Below, piece after piece: positions 51,214 through 60,670 of a stretch of DNA of 64,000 nt. The notes beneath the pieces were generated by a model. That model had not been told where the DNA came from and made no database searches. It was given only the letters and a program-made list of their open reading frames with translations. The position numbers and the translations under genes were made by a program. Numbering within the stretch: the stretch's first letter is position 1; every line of letters starts with the position of its first letter. Where the stretch lies: positions 1-64,000 of the forward strand of contig NZ_FNBN01000005.1 in NCBI RefSeq assembly GCF_900102545.1, read 5' to 3'. The stretch comes from Chitinophaga filiformis (GTDB lineage Bacteria; Bacteroidota; Bacteroidia; Chitinophagales; Chitinophagaceae).

Positions 51214-53964
51214 ATGAAGGACTTCTCATTTGTTACCAACTCACATCCTGCCTACATAGAATCTTTATACCAGGATTACCGTAAAGACCCTGGCGCAGTA
51301 GACCCGGAATGGAGCAAGTTTTTTGAAGGATTTGACTTTGCGGTAAGTAACGTTAATGGAAAAGCAGGAGCGCCGGGAGCGGCGGGCGCCGGTCTTCCGG
51401 TAAGCAGTGACCAGTTAACAAAGGAACTCAATGTTTACAGACTGATACAGGCCTATCGCAAAAAAGGTCATCTGATCTCAAAAACAAATCCGATCCGCGA
51501 AAGAAAGGACAGACAAGCCAACCTGGATATTTCTTTTTATGGCCTGGGTGATGCAGATCTGAAAACAGAATTCTATGCCGGTCAGGTACTGGGCCTCGGT
51601 AAAACAAGCCTGGAAAATATCGTGAACCGACTGAAGCAGGTATATGCTGCGGCAGTAGGGCTGGAATTTACATATGTCAACGATGCAAAGAAAGTAGAGT
51701 GGCTACAGCGTGAAATGGAAAACACCCTGCAGCAACCTGTATCCCTGGAAAAGAAAAAGCGCATCCTGCTGAAACTGAACCAGGGTGTAATGTTCGAAAA
51801 ATTCCTCCACACCAAATATATTGGTCAGAAACGTTTCGGCCTGGAAGGTGGTGAAAATACCATCCCAGCTCTGGACGCTATCATCAACACCGCTGCTGCC
51901 GAAGGCGTGCAGGAAGCGGTGATCGGTATGGCGCACCGCGGCCGTCTGAGCGTATTGGCAAATATTCTCGGTAAAACGTATGAGCAGATCTTCAATGAAT
52001 TTGAAGGACATGCCGTACCAGACCTGACGATGGGTAGCGGTGACGTGAAATATCACCTGGGCTTCCGTTCCATCGTGGAAACACCAGCCGGCAACAAGGT
52101 AAACCTCCAGCTGCTCCCTAACCCTTCCCACCTGGAAGTGGTAGACCCGCTGGTAAACGGGTATGCCCGCAGTAAAGCCGATGTGATCTACAACAGCGAC
52201 TACGATAAGATCCTCCCGATCCTGATCCACGGCGATGCCGCCGTAGCAGGACAGGGCGTAATATATGAGCTCATCCAGATGAGCAACCTGAAAGGTTATT
52301 ACACCGGTGGTACCATGCACCTGGTGATCAACAACCAGATCGGGTTCACTACTGACTTTGACGATGCCCGTTCCTCCGACTACTGTACCAGTATCGCTTC
52401 AACCGTACAGGCGCCTGTATTCCATGTGAATGGCGACGATGCGGAAGCAGTGGTGAAAGTAGCAGAGATAGCAGCCCGTTACAGGCAGGAGTTCAATTCA
52501 GATATCTTTATCGACTTACTGTGCTACCGCAAGCATGGGCACAACGAGGGCGACGAGCCTAAGTTCACCCAGCCAAGCCTGTATGCCCTGATCGATAAAC
52601 ACCCGAACCCAAGAGAAGTGTACACACAGAAACTGCTACAGGCAGGTGAAGTGGAAGTACAGGAACTGGCGAAGGAAATGGAGAAGAGCTTCTGGGCTGA
52701 CCTGCAGGAACGCCTGGATGAGGTAAGACAGAATCCACTGCCTTACACTTACCAGAAACCGGAACAGTGGTGGGCGGCTTTGCGCAAGTCATCAGCAGAA
52801 GATTTTGAGAAATCGCCTGTAACCGCGATCAAAGAAGAAGAAGTAAAACGCCTGGTAGCTAAACTGATGGAATGGCCGAAAGAGTTCGTGCCATTACGTA
52901 AAGTAGAGAAGCTGCTGCAGGAAAAAATAAAACTGTTCGAAACAGAAGGAAAGCTGGACTGGGCAACCGGTGAGTTGCTGGCATATGCAAGCCTGCTGAC
53001 TGAAGGCAAGGACGTGCGTATGAGCGGTGAAGACGTGAAGAGAGGTACTTTCTCTCACCGCCACGCTATCCTGTTTGATGAGAACACTAACGCAACTTAT
53101 AACAGGCTGGGCTCATTGCAGGAAAAGCAGGGCCAGTTCCGCATCTATAACTCCCTGCTGAGTGAATTTGCCGTACTGGGTTTTGAATATGGTTACGCAA
53201 TGGCCAATCCTAATAGCCTGGTACTGTGGGAAGCACAATATGGCGACTTTGCCAACGGTGCACAGACAGTGATTGACCAGTATATAAGCAGTGCAGAACA
53301 GAAATGGACAACGCAGAATGGCCTGGTAATGTTATTGCCACATGGTTATGAAGGCGGTGGACCAGACCACTCCAATGCCCGTCCGGAAAGATTCCTGCAG
53401 GCATGTGCTGAATACAATATCATCGTTACAAATATTACAACATCTGCCAACTTCTTCCACGCATTGCGCCGTCAGTTAACCTGGCCGTTCCGCAAGCCGC
53501 TGGTGAACTTTGCGCCGAAAGCCAACTTAAGGCACATAGGTTCTTACTCGCCAATATCAGCCTTCACTGAAGGAGGATTCAGGGAAGTACTGGATGATGA
53601 ATTTATTGATGATCCATCTAAAGTGAAAAAAGTGCTGCTGTGTACCGGTAAGATGTACTTTGATCTGAGCGAAAAACAGCAGAAAGAGAACAGGAAAGAT
53701 GTGGCTATTGTAAGACTGGAACAACTGTATCCGCTGCCGGTAACACAACTGGAAGCACTGAACCAGAAGTACAAAGCAGCTACCTGGTTCTGGGTACAGG
53801 AAGAGCCGCTGAACATGGGCGCAGCTTCCTACCTGCAGATGAACCTGAAACAGATCAACTATGGTGTGATCAGCCGTAATCCAAGTGCAGCCACTGCGAC
53901 AGGATTCGCGAAGGTACATGCGCGTGAGCAGCTCGAAATCATTGAGACTGCATTTAACATTTAG
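51214..53964 (+). CDS. odhA: 2-oxoglutarate dehydrogenase E1 component
   Basis: Thiamine-diphosphate-dependent E1 of the 2-oxoglutarate dehydrogenase complex (TCA cycle). The N-terminal E1o helix (YIESLYQDYRKDPGAVDPEWSKFF) binds E2. Catalytic-region motifs include GMAHRGRLSVLANI (about 247-260), the ThDP-linked NNQIGFTTD and HGDAAVAGQGV, and a transketolase-like pyrimidine domain near 600-760 (NSLLSEFAVLGFEYGYAMA; LPHGYEGGGPDHSNARPERFLQ). It is 916 residues, full length. The E2 gene follows after 67 bp; no lpd (E3) gene is in the window. Confidence 0.97.
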   Translation: MKDFSFVTNSHPAYIESLYQDYRKDPGAVDPEWSKFFEGFDFAVSNVNGKAGAPGAAGAGLPVSSDQLTKELNVYRLIQAYRKKGHLISKTNPIRERKDRQANLDISFYGLGDADLKTEFYAGQVLGLGKTSLENIVNRLKQVYAAAVGLEFTYVNDAKKVEWLQREMENTLQQPVSLEKKKRILLKLNQGVMFEKFLHTKYIGQKRFGLEGGENTIPALDAIINTAAAEGVQEAVIGMAHRGRLSVLANILGKTYEQIFNEFEGHAVPDLTMGSGDVKYHLGFRSIVETPAGNKVNLQLLPNPSHLEVVDPLVNGYARSKADVIYNSDYDKILPILIHGDAAVAGQGVIYELIQMSNLKGYYTGGTMHLVINNQIGFTTDFDDARSSDYCTSIASTVQAPVFHVNGDDAEAVVKVAEIAARYRQEFNSDIFIDLLCYRKHGHNEGDEPKFTQPSLYALIDKHPNPREVYTQKLLQAGEVEVQELAKEMEKSFWADLQERLDEVRQNPLPYTYQKPEQWWAALRKSSAEDFEKSPVTAIKEEEVKRLVAKLMEWPKEFVPLRKVEKLLQEKIKLFETEGKLDWATGELLAYASLLTEGKDVRMSGEDVKRGTFSHRHAILFDENTNATYNRLGSLQEKQGQFRIYNSLLSEFAVLGFEYGYAMANPNSLVLWEAQYGDFANGAQTVIDQYISSAEQKWTTQNGLVMLLPHGYEGGGPDHSNARPERFLQACAEYNIIVTNITTSANFFHALRRQLTWPFRKPLVNFAPKANLRHIGSYSPISAFTEGGFREVLDDEFIDDPSKVKKVLLCTGKMYFDLSEKQQKENRKDVAIVRLEQLYPLPVTQLEALNQKYKAATWFWVQEEPLNMGAASYLQMNLKQINYGVISRNPSAATATGFAKVHAREQLEIIETAFNI

Positions 53965-54031
53965 ATGAATAGAGAATAAAGTGAAGAATGATTTCACTTT
54001 TAAACATTGATTGCACACAGAAATTAGAAAT

Positions 54032-55600
54032 ATGGCTATCGAAATCAAAGTTCCTACGGTAGGAGAATCTATTAGCGAGGTAACAATTGCAAAGTGGTTG
54101 AAGAAAGACGGAGATTATGTGCAGCAGGATGAGGTGATCTGTGAAATGGAATCTGAAAAAGCCACCTTTGAACTGAATGCAGAAAAGGCAGGGGTATTAA
54201 AAATTGCAGCCCCTGAAGGCGCTACTTTAAAAGTAGGCGATGTAGCTTGTACAATTGATACGGATGCTGCTGCACCTGCGGGTAATGCCGCTCCGGCAGC
54301 TGCGCCTGTTGCTGCTGCATCTGCACCAGCTCCTGTTGCCGAAGCTGCTCCTGCAGCACCTGCGGTAAATAAAGGAACCATTGAGATGAAAGTGCCTACT
54401 GTGGGCGAATCTATCAGTGAAGTAACACTGATAAAATGGCTGAAGAAAGACGGTGAGTACGTAGAACGTGATGAAGTGATCTGCGAACTGGAATCAGAGA
54501 AAGCCACTTTCGAACTGAACGCTGAAGAAGCCGGTGCATTACAGACACTGGGTAAAGAAGGAGATGTATTAAAGGTAGGTGATCCTATCGCTAAAATAGA
54601 TACCAGTGTAGGTCGTCCTGCCGGTAAAGCACAGCCAGCTACTGCGGCTGCTCCAGCTGCAAAACCACAGGCAACTCCACAGGTACAACAGGCGCCGGTG
54701 ACTGCTATCCCGAATGATGTGAAGGCTAGTCCTGTAGCAGCTGCGGTGATTGCAGACAAGCACGTGGATCCATCCTCTATCAAGGGTTCCGGTGCTCATG
54801 GCAAGATCATGAAAGATGATGTATTTGCAGCACTTCAGAATCCGGGTGTGGCTATCGGTCAGGAAATGTTCACCCGCGCAGAACGTCGCGAGAAGATGAG
54901 CAATCTGCGTAAGACCGTATCCCGCCGCCTGGTGGAAGCTAAGAATACAACAGCGATGCTGACCACTTTCAACGAAGTGGACATGACTGCCATCATGGAG
55001 CTGCGCGCTAAGTATAAAGAAGTATTCAAGAAACAGCATGAAGTGAATCTGGGCTTTATGAGCTTCTTCACAAAAGCATGTTGTTTTGCACTGAAGGAAT
55101 TCCCTTCTGTGAATGCATATATCGATGGAGAAGAATTAGTATACCATGACTTCTGCGATGTATCTATCGCTGTATCAGCACCGAAAGGCCTGGTGGTACC
55201 GGTGATCCGCAATGCAGAAAGCCTGGATATGGCTCAGATCGAGAAAAAAGTGGTGGAACTGGCTACCAAAGCCCGTGATAATAAACTCACCATGGATGAA
55301 ATGACCGGTGGTACCTTCACTATCACCAACGGAGGCGTGTTCGGTTCACTGATGAGTACTCCGATCATTAACATTCCTCAATCTGCTATCTTAGGTATGC
55401 ACAAGATCCAGGAACGCCCGATGGCTGTCAACGGACAGGTAGTGATCCGTCCGATGATGTACGTTGCGCTGAGCTACGACCACCGTATCATCGATGGCCG
55501 TGAGTCTGTAAGCTTCCTGGTGCGTGTGAAAGAAATGCTGGAGAGTCCTGAGCAGTTACTGTTCGGTAAGGACCCACTGAAAGCATTACTGAAATTATAA
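54032..55600 (+). CDS. odhB: Dihydrolipoyl succinyltransferase (E2) with two lipoyl domains
   Basis: E2 core of the 2-oxoglutarate dehydrogenase complex, 522 residues. It carries two lipoyl domains, about 1-77 and 113-190, each with ESEKATFE around the lipoylated Lys. They are separated by an Ala/Pro-rich linker, and a second such linker follows. A peripheral-subunit-binding domain (ASPVAAAVIADKHVDPSSIKG) and the acetyltransferase-like catalytic domain come next, with SYDHRIIDGRE holding the catalytic His and Asp. Most E2o proteins have one lipoyl domain, so the duplication is a feature of this protein. I chose the ATG at 54032; the frame at 54011 adds seven unlikely residues. Confidence 0.97.
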   Translation: MAIEIKVPTVGESISEVTIAKWLKKDGDYVQQDEVICEMESEKATFELNAEKAGVLKIAAPEGATLKVGDVACTIDTDAAAPAGNAAPAAAPVAAASAPAPVAEAAPAAPAVNKGTIEMKVPTVGESISEVTLIKWLKKDGEYVERDEVICELESEKATFELNAEEAGALQTLGKEGDVLKVGDPIAKIDTSVGRPAGKAQPATAAAPAAKPQATPQVQQAPVTAIPNDVKASPVAAAVIADKHVDPSSIKGSGAHGKIMKDDVFAALQNPGVAIGQEMFTRAERREKMSNLRKTVSRRLVEAKNTTAMLTTFNEVDMTAIMELRAKYKEVFKKQHEVNLGFMSFFTKACCFALKEFPSVNAYIDGEELVYHDFCDVSIAVSAPKGLVVPVIRNAESLDMAQIEKKVVELATKARDNKLTMDEMTGGTFTITNGGVFGSLMSTPIINIPQSAILGMHKIQERPMAVNGQVVIRPMMYVALSYDHRIIDGRESVSFLVRVKEMLESPEQLLFGKDPLKALLKL

Positions 55601-55633
55601 ATAACGCAAAACGCGGAACGCATATAATTGCGG

Positions 55634-55690
55634 AAACGCTTAACGCCTGATTGCCTTGTTGTCAATCGCGTTAAGCGTTTTGCATTTTTG
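55634..55690. terminator. Hairpin terminator after the E2 gene, AAACGCTTAAC type
   Basis: 13-bp arms AAACGCTTAACGC (55634-55646) and GCGTTAAGCGTTT (55668-55680) enclose a 21-nt loop and are followed by GCATTTTTG. The same AAACGCTTAAC arm forms the hairpin at 35514-35567. Confidence 0.75.
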
Positions 55691-55711
55691 AGCAGCCGCA
55701 TCAACCGCTAT

Positions 55712-56872
55712 ATGATCCGTTGGGAAAATTATTTAGCTGCTGCCGAGAAGATCATAGTCGCTTACGATGGCTCACTGCCATTACATCACTTCCTTAAGGG
55801 ATTCTTTAAACAGCATCCGTACATGGGGAGCCGTGACAGGCGACAGATCTCTCAACTGGTATATCAGTATTACCGGCTGGGAAACCTATGGAGGGGCGCG
55901 AAGAGTACTTCTGAAAGAATATTACTGGGCACCTTTTTATGTGAACAGGAAGGGAATGAAATATTGCGACACTTTCATCCGGAACTGAATGAAAAGATCA
56001 CCATGCCTGTTGAAGAGAAACTGTTATTGCTGGGGCATAAAGATGTAACAGATGTATTCCCGTTTACGAAAGAATTATCTGATGGAATAGATAGTCTTGC
56101 CTTCAGCCGCTCTTTCTTCGTACAGCCGCATCTGTTTATCAGAACACGTAACAATAAACAGTTCTCTATACTGCGCCTGCTGGAAAAGGCCGCTGTTCCA
56201 TGTGAAGTGTTGGGAGAAGATACTATCGCATTGCCTAACAGCACAAAAATAGATACCATCATCACCGATAAGAGCTGGTATGAGATACAGGACGCTTCTT
56301 CACAGAAAGCAGGCGCCTTATTCAATGCCCAGGCAGGAGAGCACTGGTGGGATAGTTGTGCAGCCAGCGGAGGAAAATCGATCCTGTTGCTGGACAAACA
56401 ACCGGGCGTAAAACTATTGGCAAGTGATATACGGACCTCTATCATTCAAAACCTGCATCAGCGCTTTAAAGAGGCTGGAATACGGCATTACGAAAGTGTT
56501 GTGATGGACCTGACTGCGCCCGTAGCATCGTCAGTGATCAAAGACCGCAGTTTCGATCATATTATCCTGGATGCACCCTGTTCTGGTTCAGGCACCTGGG
56601 GACGCACACCGGAGAACCTGTCTTTCTTCAGCGAAAAGCAGATCACGGAATATCAGCAGCTGCAAAAGAAGATCGCTGCCAATGTGGTGAAGCTGCTAAA
56701 ACCAGGGGGATCACTCATCTATATTACCTGTTCTGTATTTAAGAAAGAGAATGAGGAAGTGGTGAAATTCCTGGAAGAGGGTAGTGGATTGAAGATACAG
56801 GAAGGCGGGGTGATAGCTGGCTATGAACAGCGGGCAGATAGTATGTTTGCCGTAAAGATGTTAAAAAAGTAA
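55712..56872 (+). CDS. RsmB/NOL1-type RNA cytosine methyltransferase
   Basis: A 386-residue Sun/NOL1 family protein, SAM-dependent m5C RNA methyltransferase. An N-terminal NusB-like helical segment (LPLHHFLKGFFKQHPYMGSRDRRQISQLVYQYYR) precedes a C-terminal catalytic domain. That domain has the SAM motif WWDSCAASGGKSILL, DAPCSGSGTWGRTPE (catalytic motif IV Cys) and LIYITCSVFKKENEEVV (motif VI Cys). It most likely modifies 16S rRNA as RsmB or RsmF. I chose the ATG at 55712, after the hairpin; the upstream frame to 55628 would read through the terminator stem. Confidence 0.9.
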   Translation: MIRWENYLAAAEKIIVAYDGSLPLHHFLKGFFKQHPYMGSRDRRQISQLVYQYYRLGNLWRGAKSTSERILLGTFLCEQEGNEILRHFHPELNEKITMPVEEKLLLLGHKDVTDVFPFTKELSDGIDSLAFSRSFFVQPHLFIRTRNNKQFSILRLLEKAAVPCEVLGEDTIALPNSTKIDTIITDKSWYEIQDASSQKAGALFNAQAGEHWWDSCAASGGKSILLLDKQPGVKLLASDIRTSIIQNLHQRFKEAGIRHYESVVMDLTAPVASSVIKDRSFDHIILDAPCSGSGTWGRTPENLSFFSEKQITEYQQLQKKIAANVVKLLKPGGSLIYITCSVFKKENEEVVKFLEEGSGLKIQEGGVIAGYEQRADSMFAVKMLKK

Positions 56873-56887
56873 TTACCTTATAGCCTT

Positions 56888-57769
56888 ATGAAGAAAGTAT
56901 TGTACCTGCTAATGTTCGTTGTAGCATGTAAATCATCATCGTCAGAAAAAGAAGCAGACAGGATTGCGTTGATCACAGAGAAAGTGTTGAACGACGATAT
57001 CACTACGGCATTTCGTCCGGAGATATTTGAAGGAGAAATTGAACATATTTCAGAAGTCATTTATAAGGAAGATAAGGCAGCAGATGGCTATCTAAGGAAG
57101 GACACTGCTTCGAAGGAATATTTGTTTAAAGACCATCGTCTGCATCAGATTGCCGCTGTTACTGTGAGAATGTCGAAAGACACACTCACCATCCGATATG
57201 ATACTGCTGGCAGAATATTGGCACTTATCAATTCAGACGACCGTAGCAGGTATAATACTGATAGTTTTAGGTACGATGCTGCCGGCCGGCGTATTGAGAA
57301 AATGAACCGTATTTACAGTACGGAAACCCGTCATCTGTATGAGTATAATAAAGCAGGAGATTCGTTAATGATCAGGGGAGGGGATGGTAATGATATAGAA
57401 CGTATTTATATCAAAGAAAAGGGAGATGTTGTAACAGTGACACGCGAATTCCTGGCCGAGGGTTTTAGAGGAGGATCATACGTATATGAATATGATGAGC
57501 AGAACAGGCCTGTTACTTTATATTATTATTCTAGCGGGGGAGCTGAGAGTAAAGTGATCGAAAAATATGACAGTCGTGGAAATCTTGTTAAATGGGAATA
57601 TCACCGGAGCGATCGTACGAAGAAAGACGCTTTTGGTGGGATGGATGCAATGTTAAGTCATACAGTCGAATATACGTACGATAACAAGGGAAACTGGACG
57701 TCTAAGAAAGAACAGGCAGGGGATAAAAACTGGTCTGAAGTGACAACGAGAAAGATCACTTACAGGTAG
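56888..57769 (+). CDS. Lipoprotein with YD/RHS-like repeats
   Basis: A 293-residue protein whose short signal peptide ends in a VVACK lipobox (Cys about 14). The body contains YD-repeat-like strands: RYDTAGRILALINSDD, YDAAGRRIEKMNR, YEYNKAGDSLMIRGG, YEYDEQNRPVTLYYY, KYDSRGNLVKWEY and YTYDNKGNWTSKKEQ, each about 20-25 residues apart. RHS/YD repeats form beta shells in toxin and adhesin proteins; this short one has no toxin domain, so it is likely a structural or binding lipoprotein. It follows the RNA methyltransferase gene by 15 bp and ends before a bidirectional terminator. Confidence 0.85.
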   Translation: MKKVLYLLMFVVACKSSSSEKEADRIALITEKVLNDDITTAFRPEIFEGEIEHISEVIYKEDKAADGYLRKDTASKEYLFKDHRLHQIAAVTVRMSKDTLTIRYDTAGRILALINSDDRSRYNTDSFRYDAAGRRIEKMNRIYSTETRHLYEYNKAGDSLMIRGGDGNDIERIYIKEKGDVVTVTREFLAEGFRGGSYVYEYDEQNRPVTLYYYSSGGAESKVIEKYDSRGNLVKWEYHRSDRTKKDAFGGMDAMLSHTVEYTYDNKGNWTSKKEQAGDKNWSEVTTRKITYR

Positions 57770-57819
57770 TACTTCTAATTTGTTCGATTTGTGCTTAATG
57801 ATTTGCTAAGGTGAAAATA

Positions 57820-57849
57820 AAAAGGTGCTTCATTATCGAAGCACCTTTT
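57820..57849. terminator. Bidirectional terminator between YD-lipoprotein and mnmA
   Basis: Perfect 12-bp arms AAAAGGTGCTTC and GAAGCACCTTTT enclose ATTATC, with A-rich and T-rich flanks for both strands. Confidence 0.93.
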
Positions 57850-57868
57850 CAATATCTGGATTACAGCA

Positions 57869-58969
57869 TTACTGCAATACACTTCTCTGTATAATACCAC
57901 CCGCGATTACATCGTCTCCTTCATAGAAAACAGCTGACTGTCCGGGAGCGATGCCTTTCACATGCTCGTAAAAGTTCACCTTCACTTTACCATCTACGTT
58001 ATACAGGTTGCTCAGCGCGCCCTTATCTTTATAACGGATCTTGGTAATGGCTTCCATACCTTCAGGAATGTGGTCGTACTTGATCAGGTTCAGACCTGCA
58101 ACGGTCATTTCATTCCGGTTCAGTTCATCTTCATTACCCAGTACTACGGTATTGGTTTCCGGGATGATTTCGGTTACAAATACAGGGCGTCCCAGGGCGA
58201 TATCCAGCCCTTTACGCTGTCCGATAGTATAGAAGGGGTAACCCTTATGATGACCGACGATCGTGCCATCTCTCAGCACGAAATTGCCACCATTTACCTG
58301 TTCTTCCAGTCCATCTACTTTACGTTTCAGGAAACCGCGGTAGTCATTATCCGGTACGAAGCAGATCTCATAGCTCTCCGCTTTTTTTGCCAGTTCCGGA
58401 TAACCGAAATCAAATGCCATCTGGCGGATTTCAGTCTTACGGTATTTACCCAAAGGGAGTATAGTACGGGCCAGCACATCCTGCTGGAGCCCCCATAATA
58501 CGTAGCTCTGGTCTTTCAGGTCATCAATACCTTTGCTGAGTACGAAGCGGCTGTCTTCTTCCCTGATCTGAGCGTAGTGTCCTGTTGCAATAAAGGCACA
58601 GTCCATGGCATCAGCACGTTTCATCAGCGCGCGCCATTTTATATGGGTATTGCACAGAACGCAAGGATTGGGCGTGCGGCCTGCTATATATTCGTCAACA
58701 AAGTTATTAATAACAAAATCCCCGAATTCATCCCTGATATCCAGTACGAAGTGAGGAAAACCGTGGTGTACGGCTGCTGCGCGGGCATCATTGAAGGAAT
58801 CCAGGTTGCAGCACCCGGTTTCCTTTTTGCTGGAGCCGGCAGATGCATAATCCCAGGTCTTCATGGTGATTCCCACCACTTCATACCCTTGTTCATGGAG
58901 CATCAGGGCAGTAACGGTACTATCAATACCGCCGCTCATCGCTACCAGAACCTTACCATGTCTGCTCAT
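57869..58969 (-). CDS. mnmA: tRNA-specific 2-thiouridylase MnmA
   Basis: Forms 2-thiouridine at position 34 of tRNA for Lys, Glu and Gln. The PP-loop is VAMSGGIDSTVTAL (about 8-21). Catalytic Cys lies in NPCVLCNTHIKW, and the second catalytic Cys in SYEICFVPD. TIGQRKGLDIALGRPVFV and the C-terminal GQSAVFYEGDDVIAGGII complete the family pattern. At 366 residues it is full length. A TAATTTTG -7-like box lies at 58990-58997. Confidence 0.97.
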   Translation of the reverse strand: MSRHGKVLVAMSGGIDSTVTALMLHEQGYEVVGITMKTWDYASAGSSKKETGCCNLDSFNDARAAAVHHGFPHFVLDIRDEFGDFVINNFVDEYIAGRTPNPCVLCNTHIKWRALMKRADAMDCAFIATGHYAQIREEDSRFVLSKGIDDLKDQSYVLWGLQQDVLARTILPLGKYRKTEIRQMAFDFGYPELAKKAESYEICFVPDNDYRGFLKRKVDGLEEQVNGGNFVLRDGTIVGHHKGYPFYTIGQRKGLDIALGRPVFVTEIIPETNTVVLGNEDELNRNEMTVAGLNLIKYDHIPEGMEAITKIRYKDKGALSNLYNVDGKVKVNFYEHVKGIAPGQSAVFYEGDDVIAGGIIQRSVLQ

Positions 58970-58989
58970 TGTTAATAATATTAAGTGCG

Positions 58990-58997
58990 CAAAATTA
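58990..58997 (-). promoter_or_regulatory. Predicted -7 box of mnmA
   Basis: The minus-strand sequence TAATTTTG matches TAnnTTTG and lies 20 bp before the ATG. No clear -33 TTG is visible. Confidence 0.45.
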
Positions 58998-59061
58998 CGG
59001 AAATTAGTCGAGACACCTCCCCGGGAGTCATTTTATGACATGAATGGGAAAGAGTAATTCT

Positions 59062-59083
59062 ATCCCTATAATTGAGTAGGGAT
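59062..59083. promoter_or_regulatory. Inverted repeat ATCCCTA-N8-TAGGGAT before uxaB
   Basis: Perfect 7-base arms at 59062-59068 and 59077-59083, about 67 bp before the uxaB ATG. Possible operator or hairpin of the hexuronate operon; nothing else supports it. Confidence 0.35.
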
Positions 59084-59149
59084 TATGGACTGTCAAGTAT
59101 TCGTTTTATATTTAATGGTCGGAGTTCTGCGTTTAATAAAAAACTTAAT

Positions 59150-60655
59150 ATGTTACCTATTTTGAATAAAGCTCATGTATTGAAGCATCCGGAACTGGGG
59201 GTGTCTGAGAGCTATTTTAACTATCCGGAGAAAATATTACAGTTCGGCACAGGCGTATTATTGAGAGGACTGGTGGATTACCTGGTGGATAAGGCCAACA
59301 AAAAAGGAGTATACCAGGGAAGGATCGTGGTGGTGAAATCCACCGGTGGCGATACCAAAGAGTTCAGCCAGCAGGACAATTTATATACAACTAATATTAA
59401 GGGCGTTTCCCAGGGGGAACTGGTGAATGAGGTGCTAATCAATGCTTCTCTTAGCCGTGTTCTGCAATCGAATGCAGATTGGCAGCAGATCATGGAAGCA
59501 GTACACCAACCAGCCCTGCAAACGATCATATCCAATACTACAGAGGTAGGCATCCAGTATGTAGAGGAGAAAATTGACGGCGTACCGGCATCCTTTCCGG
59601 GAAAGCTGCTGGCAGTGCTGTGGGAGCGTTTTCAGTACTTTAAAGGAGCGTCGCATACCGGCTTTGTGATCGTACCAACAGAGCTGGTGGTGAATAACGG
59701 GCTTTTACTGAAGGAGATAGTGCTGAAACTGGCCAAATACAACGGCTTGCCATCCGCTTTCCTGCAATGGATAGAAACTGATAATTATTTCTGCAGCTCC
59801 CTGGTGGACAGGATCGTGCCGGGAAAACCAAAAGATCTGGCCGCCCTGGAGGCAAAAGCAGGATATAGTGATAACTTATGGATTGACGCAGAGCCTTACC
59901 TGCTCTGGGCAATTGAAGGAGATGAGCGTGTCAGGGAGATCCTGGGATTCCATCAGACGGATGCCCGGATGCTGATAGCGCCGGATATTACCCCTTTCCG
60001 CGAACAGAAACTCAGGATTTTGAATGGAAGTCATACGATATCAGTGCCGCTGGGGTATCTCTGCGGACTGAACACCGTTGTGGAATGTATGGAGAATGCC
60101 TATATGCGTTCCTTCTTCCGGACGGTGATCATCGAAGAGATCCTGCCTACGATCAGGGAAATCTGTCCGCAGGCGCCTGAATTTGCCGAAGATGTGCTGG
60201 ACCGTTTTGCTAATCCGAATATTGCGCATAAGCTGTTGAGTATTACTTTCCAGGAAAGCATGAAGATGAATGCGAGGAATGTGCGCACCATTACCCGTTA
60301 CTATGAGCAGCAGAAGGCATTGCCGGCTTCCATGTGTCTCGGGTTTGCGGCCATGTTGCTGTTCCTGCGGCCTGAAAAGCAGGAAAACGGACAGTATTTT
60401 GGTTTGCGGGGAACGGAATATTATGCTATCACAGACGATAATATTGCCATCTTTGCAGCCTATTGGGCGGGTGTGATCGGTAGGGGAGGTGCTGCTATTG
60501 CAGAAATGGTACAGGCCATCAGTGCTGATAAGCGTTTATGGGAGGCCGATCTGTCGCAGGTCCCTGGTTTTGTGGATGCGGTGTCCGCACATCTGCAGGG
60601 GATGTTACAGGAGGGCGTAAAGACATATGCAGACAGCTACAGTAAAGTATTATAA
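59150..60655 (+). CDS. uxaB: Tagaturonate reductase (altronate oxidoreductase)
   Basis: NAD-dependent mannitol-dehydrogenase-family enzyme, about 501 residues, that reduces D-tagaturonate to D-altronate in galacturonate catabolism; family members may act on fructuronate too. The N-terminal QFGTGVLLRGLVDYLVDKAN and KSTGGDTKEF are the nucleotide-binding motifs. The conserved FLQWIETDNYFCSSLVDRIVPGKP and LRILNGSHTISVPLGYL blocks are typical, the latter holding the catalytic Lys/Asn/His region. I chose the ATG at 59150; the frame to 59072 includes a non-conserved leader. The gene opens the operon with uxaC, kdgK and kdgA. Confidence 0.92.
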   Translation: MLPILNKAHVLKHPELGVSESYFNYPEKILQFGTGVLLRGLVDYLVDKANKKGVYQGRIVVVKSTGGDTKEFSQQDNLYTTNIKGVSQGELVNEVLINASLSRVLQSNADWQQIMEAVHQPALQTIISNTTEVGIQYVEEKIDGVPASFPGKLLAVLWERFQYFKGASHTGFVIVPTELVVNNGLLLKEIVLKLAKYNGLPSAFLQWIETDNYFCSSLVDRIVPGKPKDLAALEAKAGYSDNLWIDAEPYLLWAIEGDERVREILGFHQTDARMLIAPDITPFREQKLRILNGSHTISVPLGYLCGLNTVVECMENAYMRSFFRTVIIEEILPTIREICPQAPEFAEDVLDRFANPNIAHKLLSITFQESMKMNARNVRTITRYYEQQKALPASMCLGFAAMLLFLRPEKQENGQYFGLRGTEYYAITDDNIAIFAAYWAGVIGRGGAAIAEMVQAISADKRLWEADLSQVPGFVDAVSAHLQGMLQEGVKTYADSYSKVL

Positions 60656-60670
60656 GGAACCAGATCGTTT

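Noticed and set aside
54115..54783. 222-aa Ala/Ser-rich ORF antisense to the E2 gene
   Set aside because: It is the reverse of the Ala-rich lipoyl linkers and the duplicated lipoyl domains; no independent signal.
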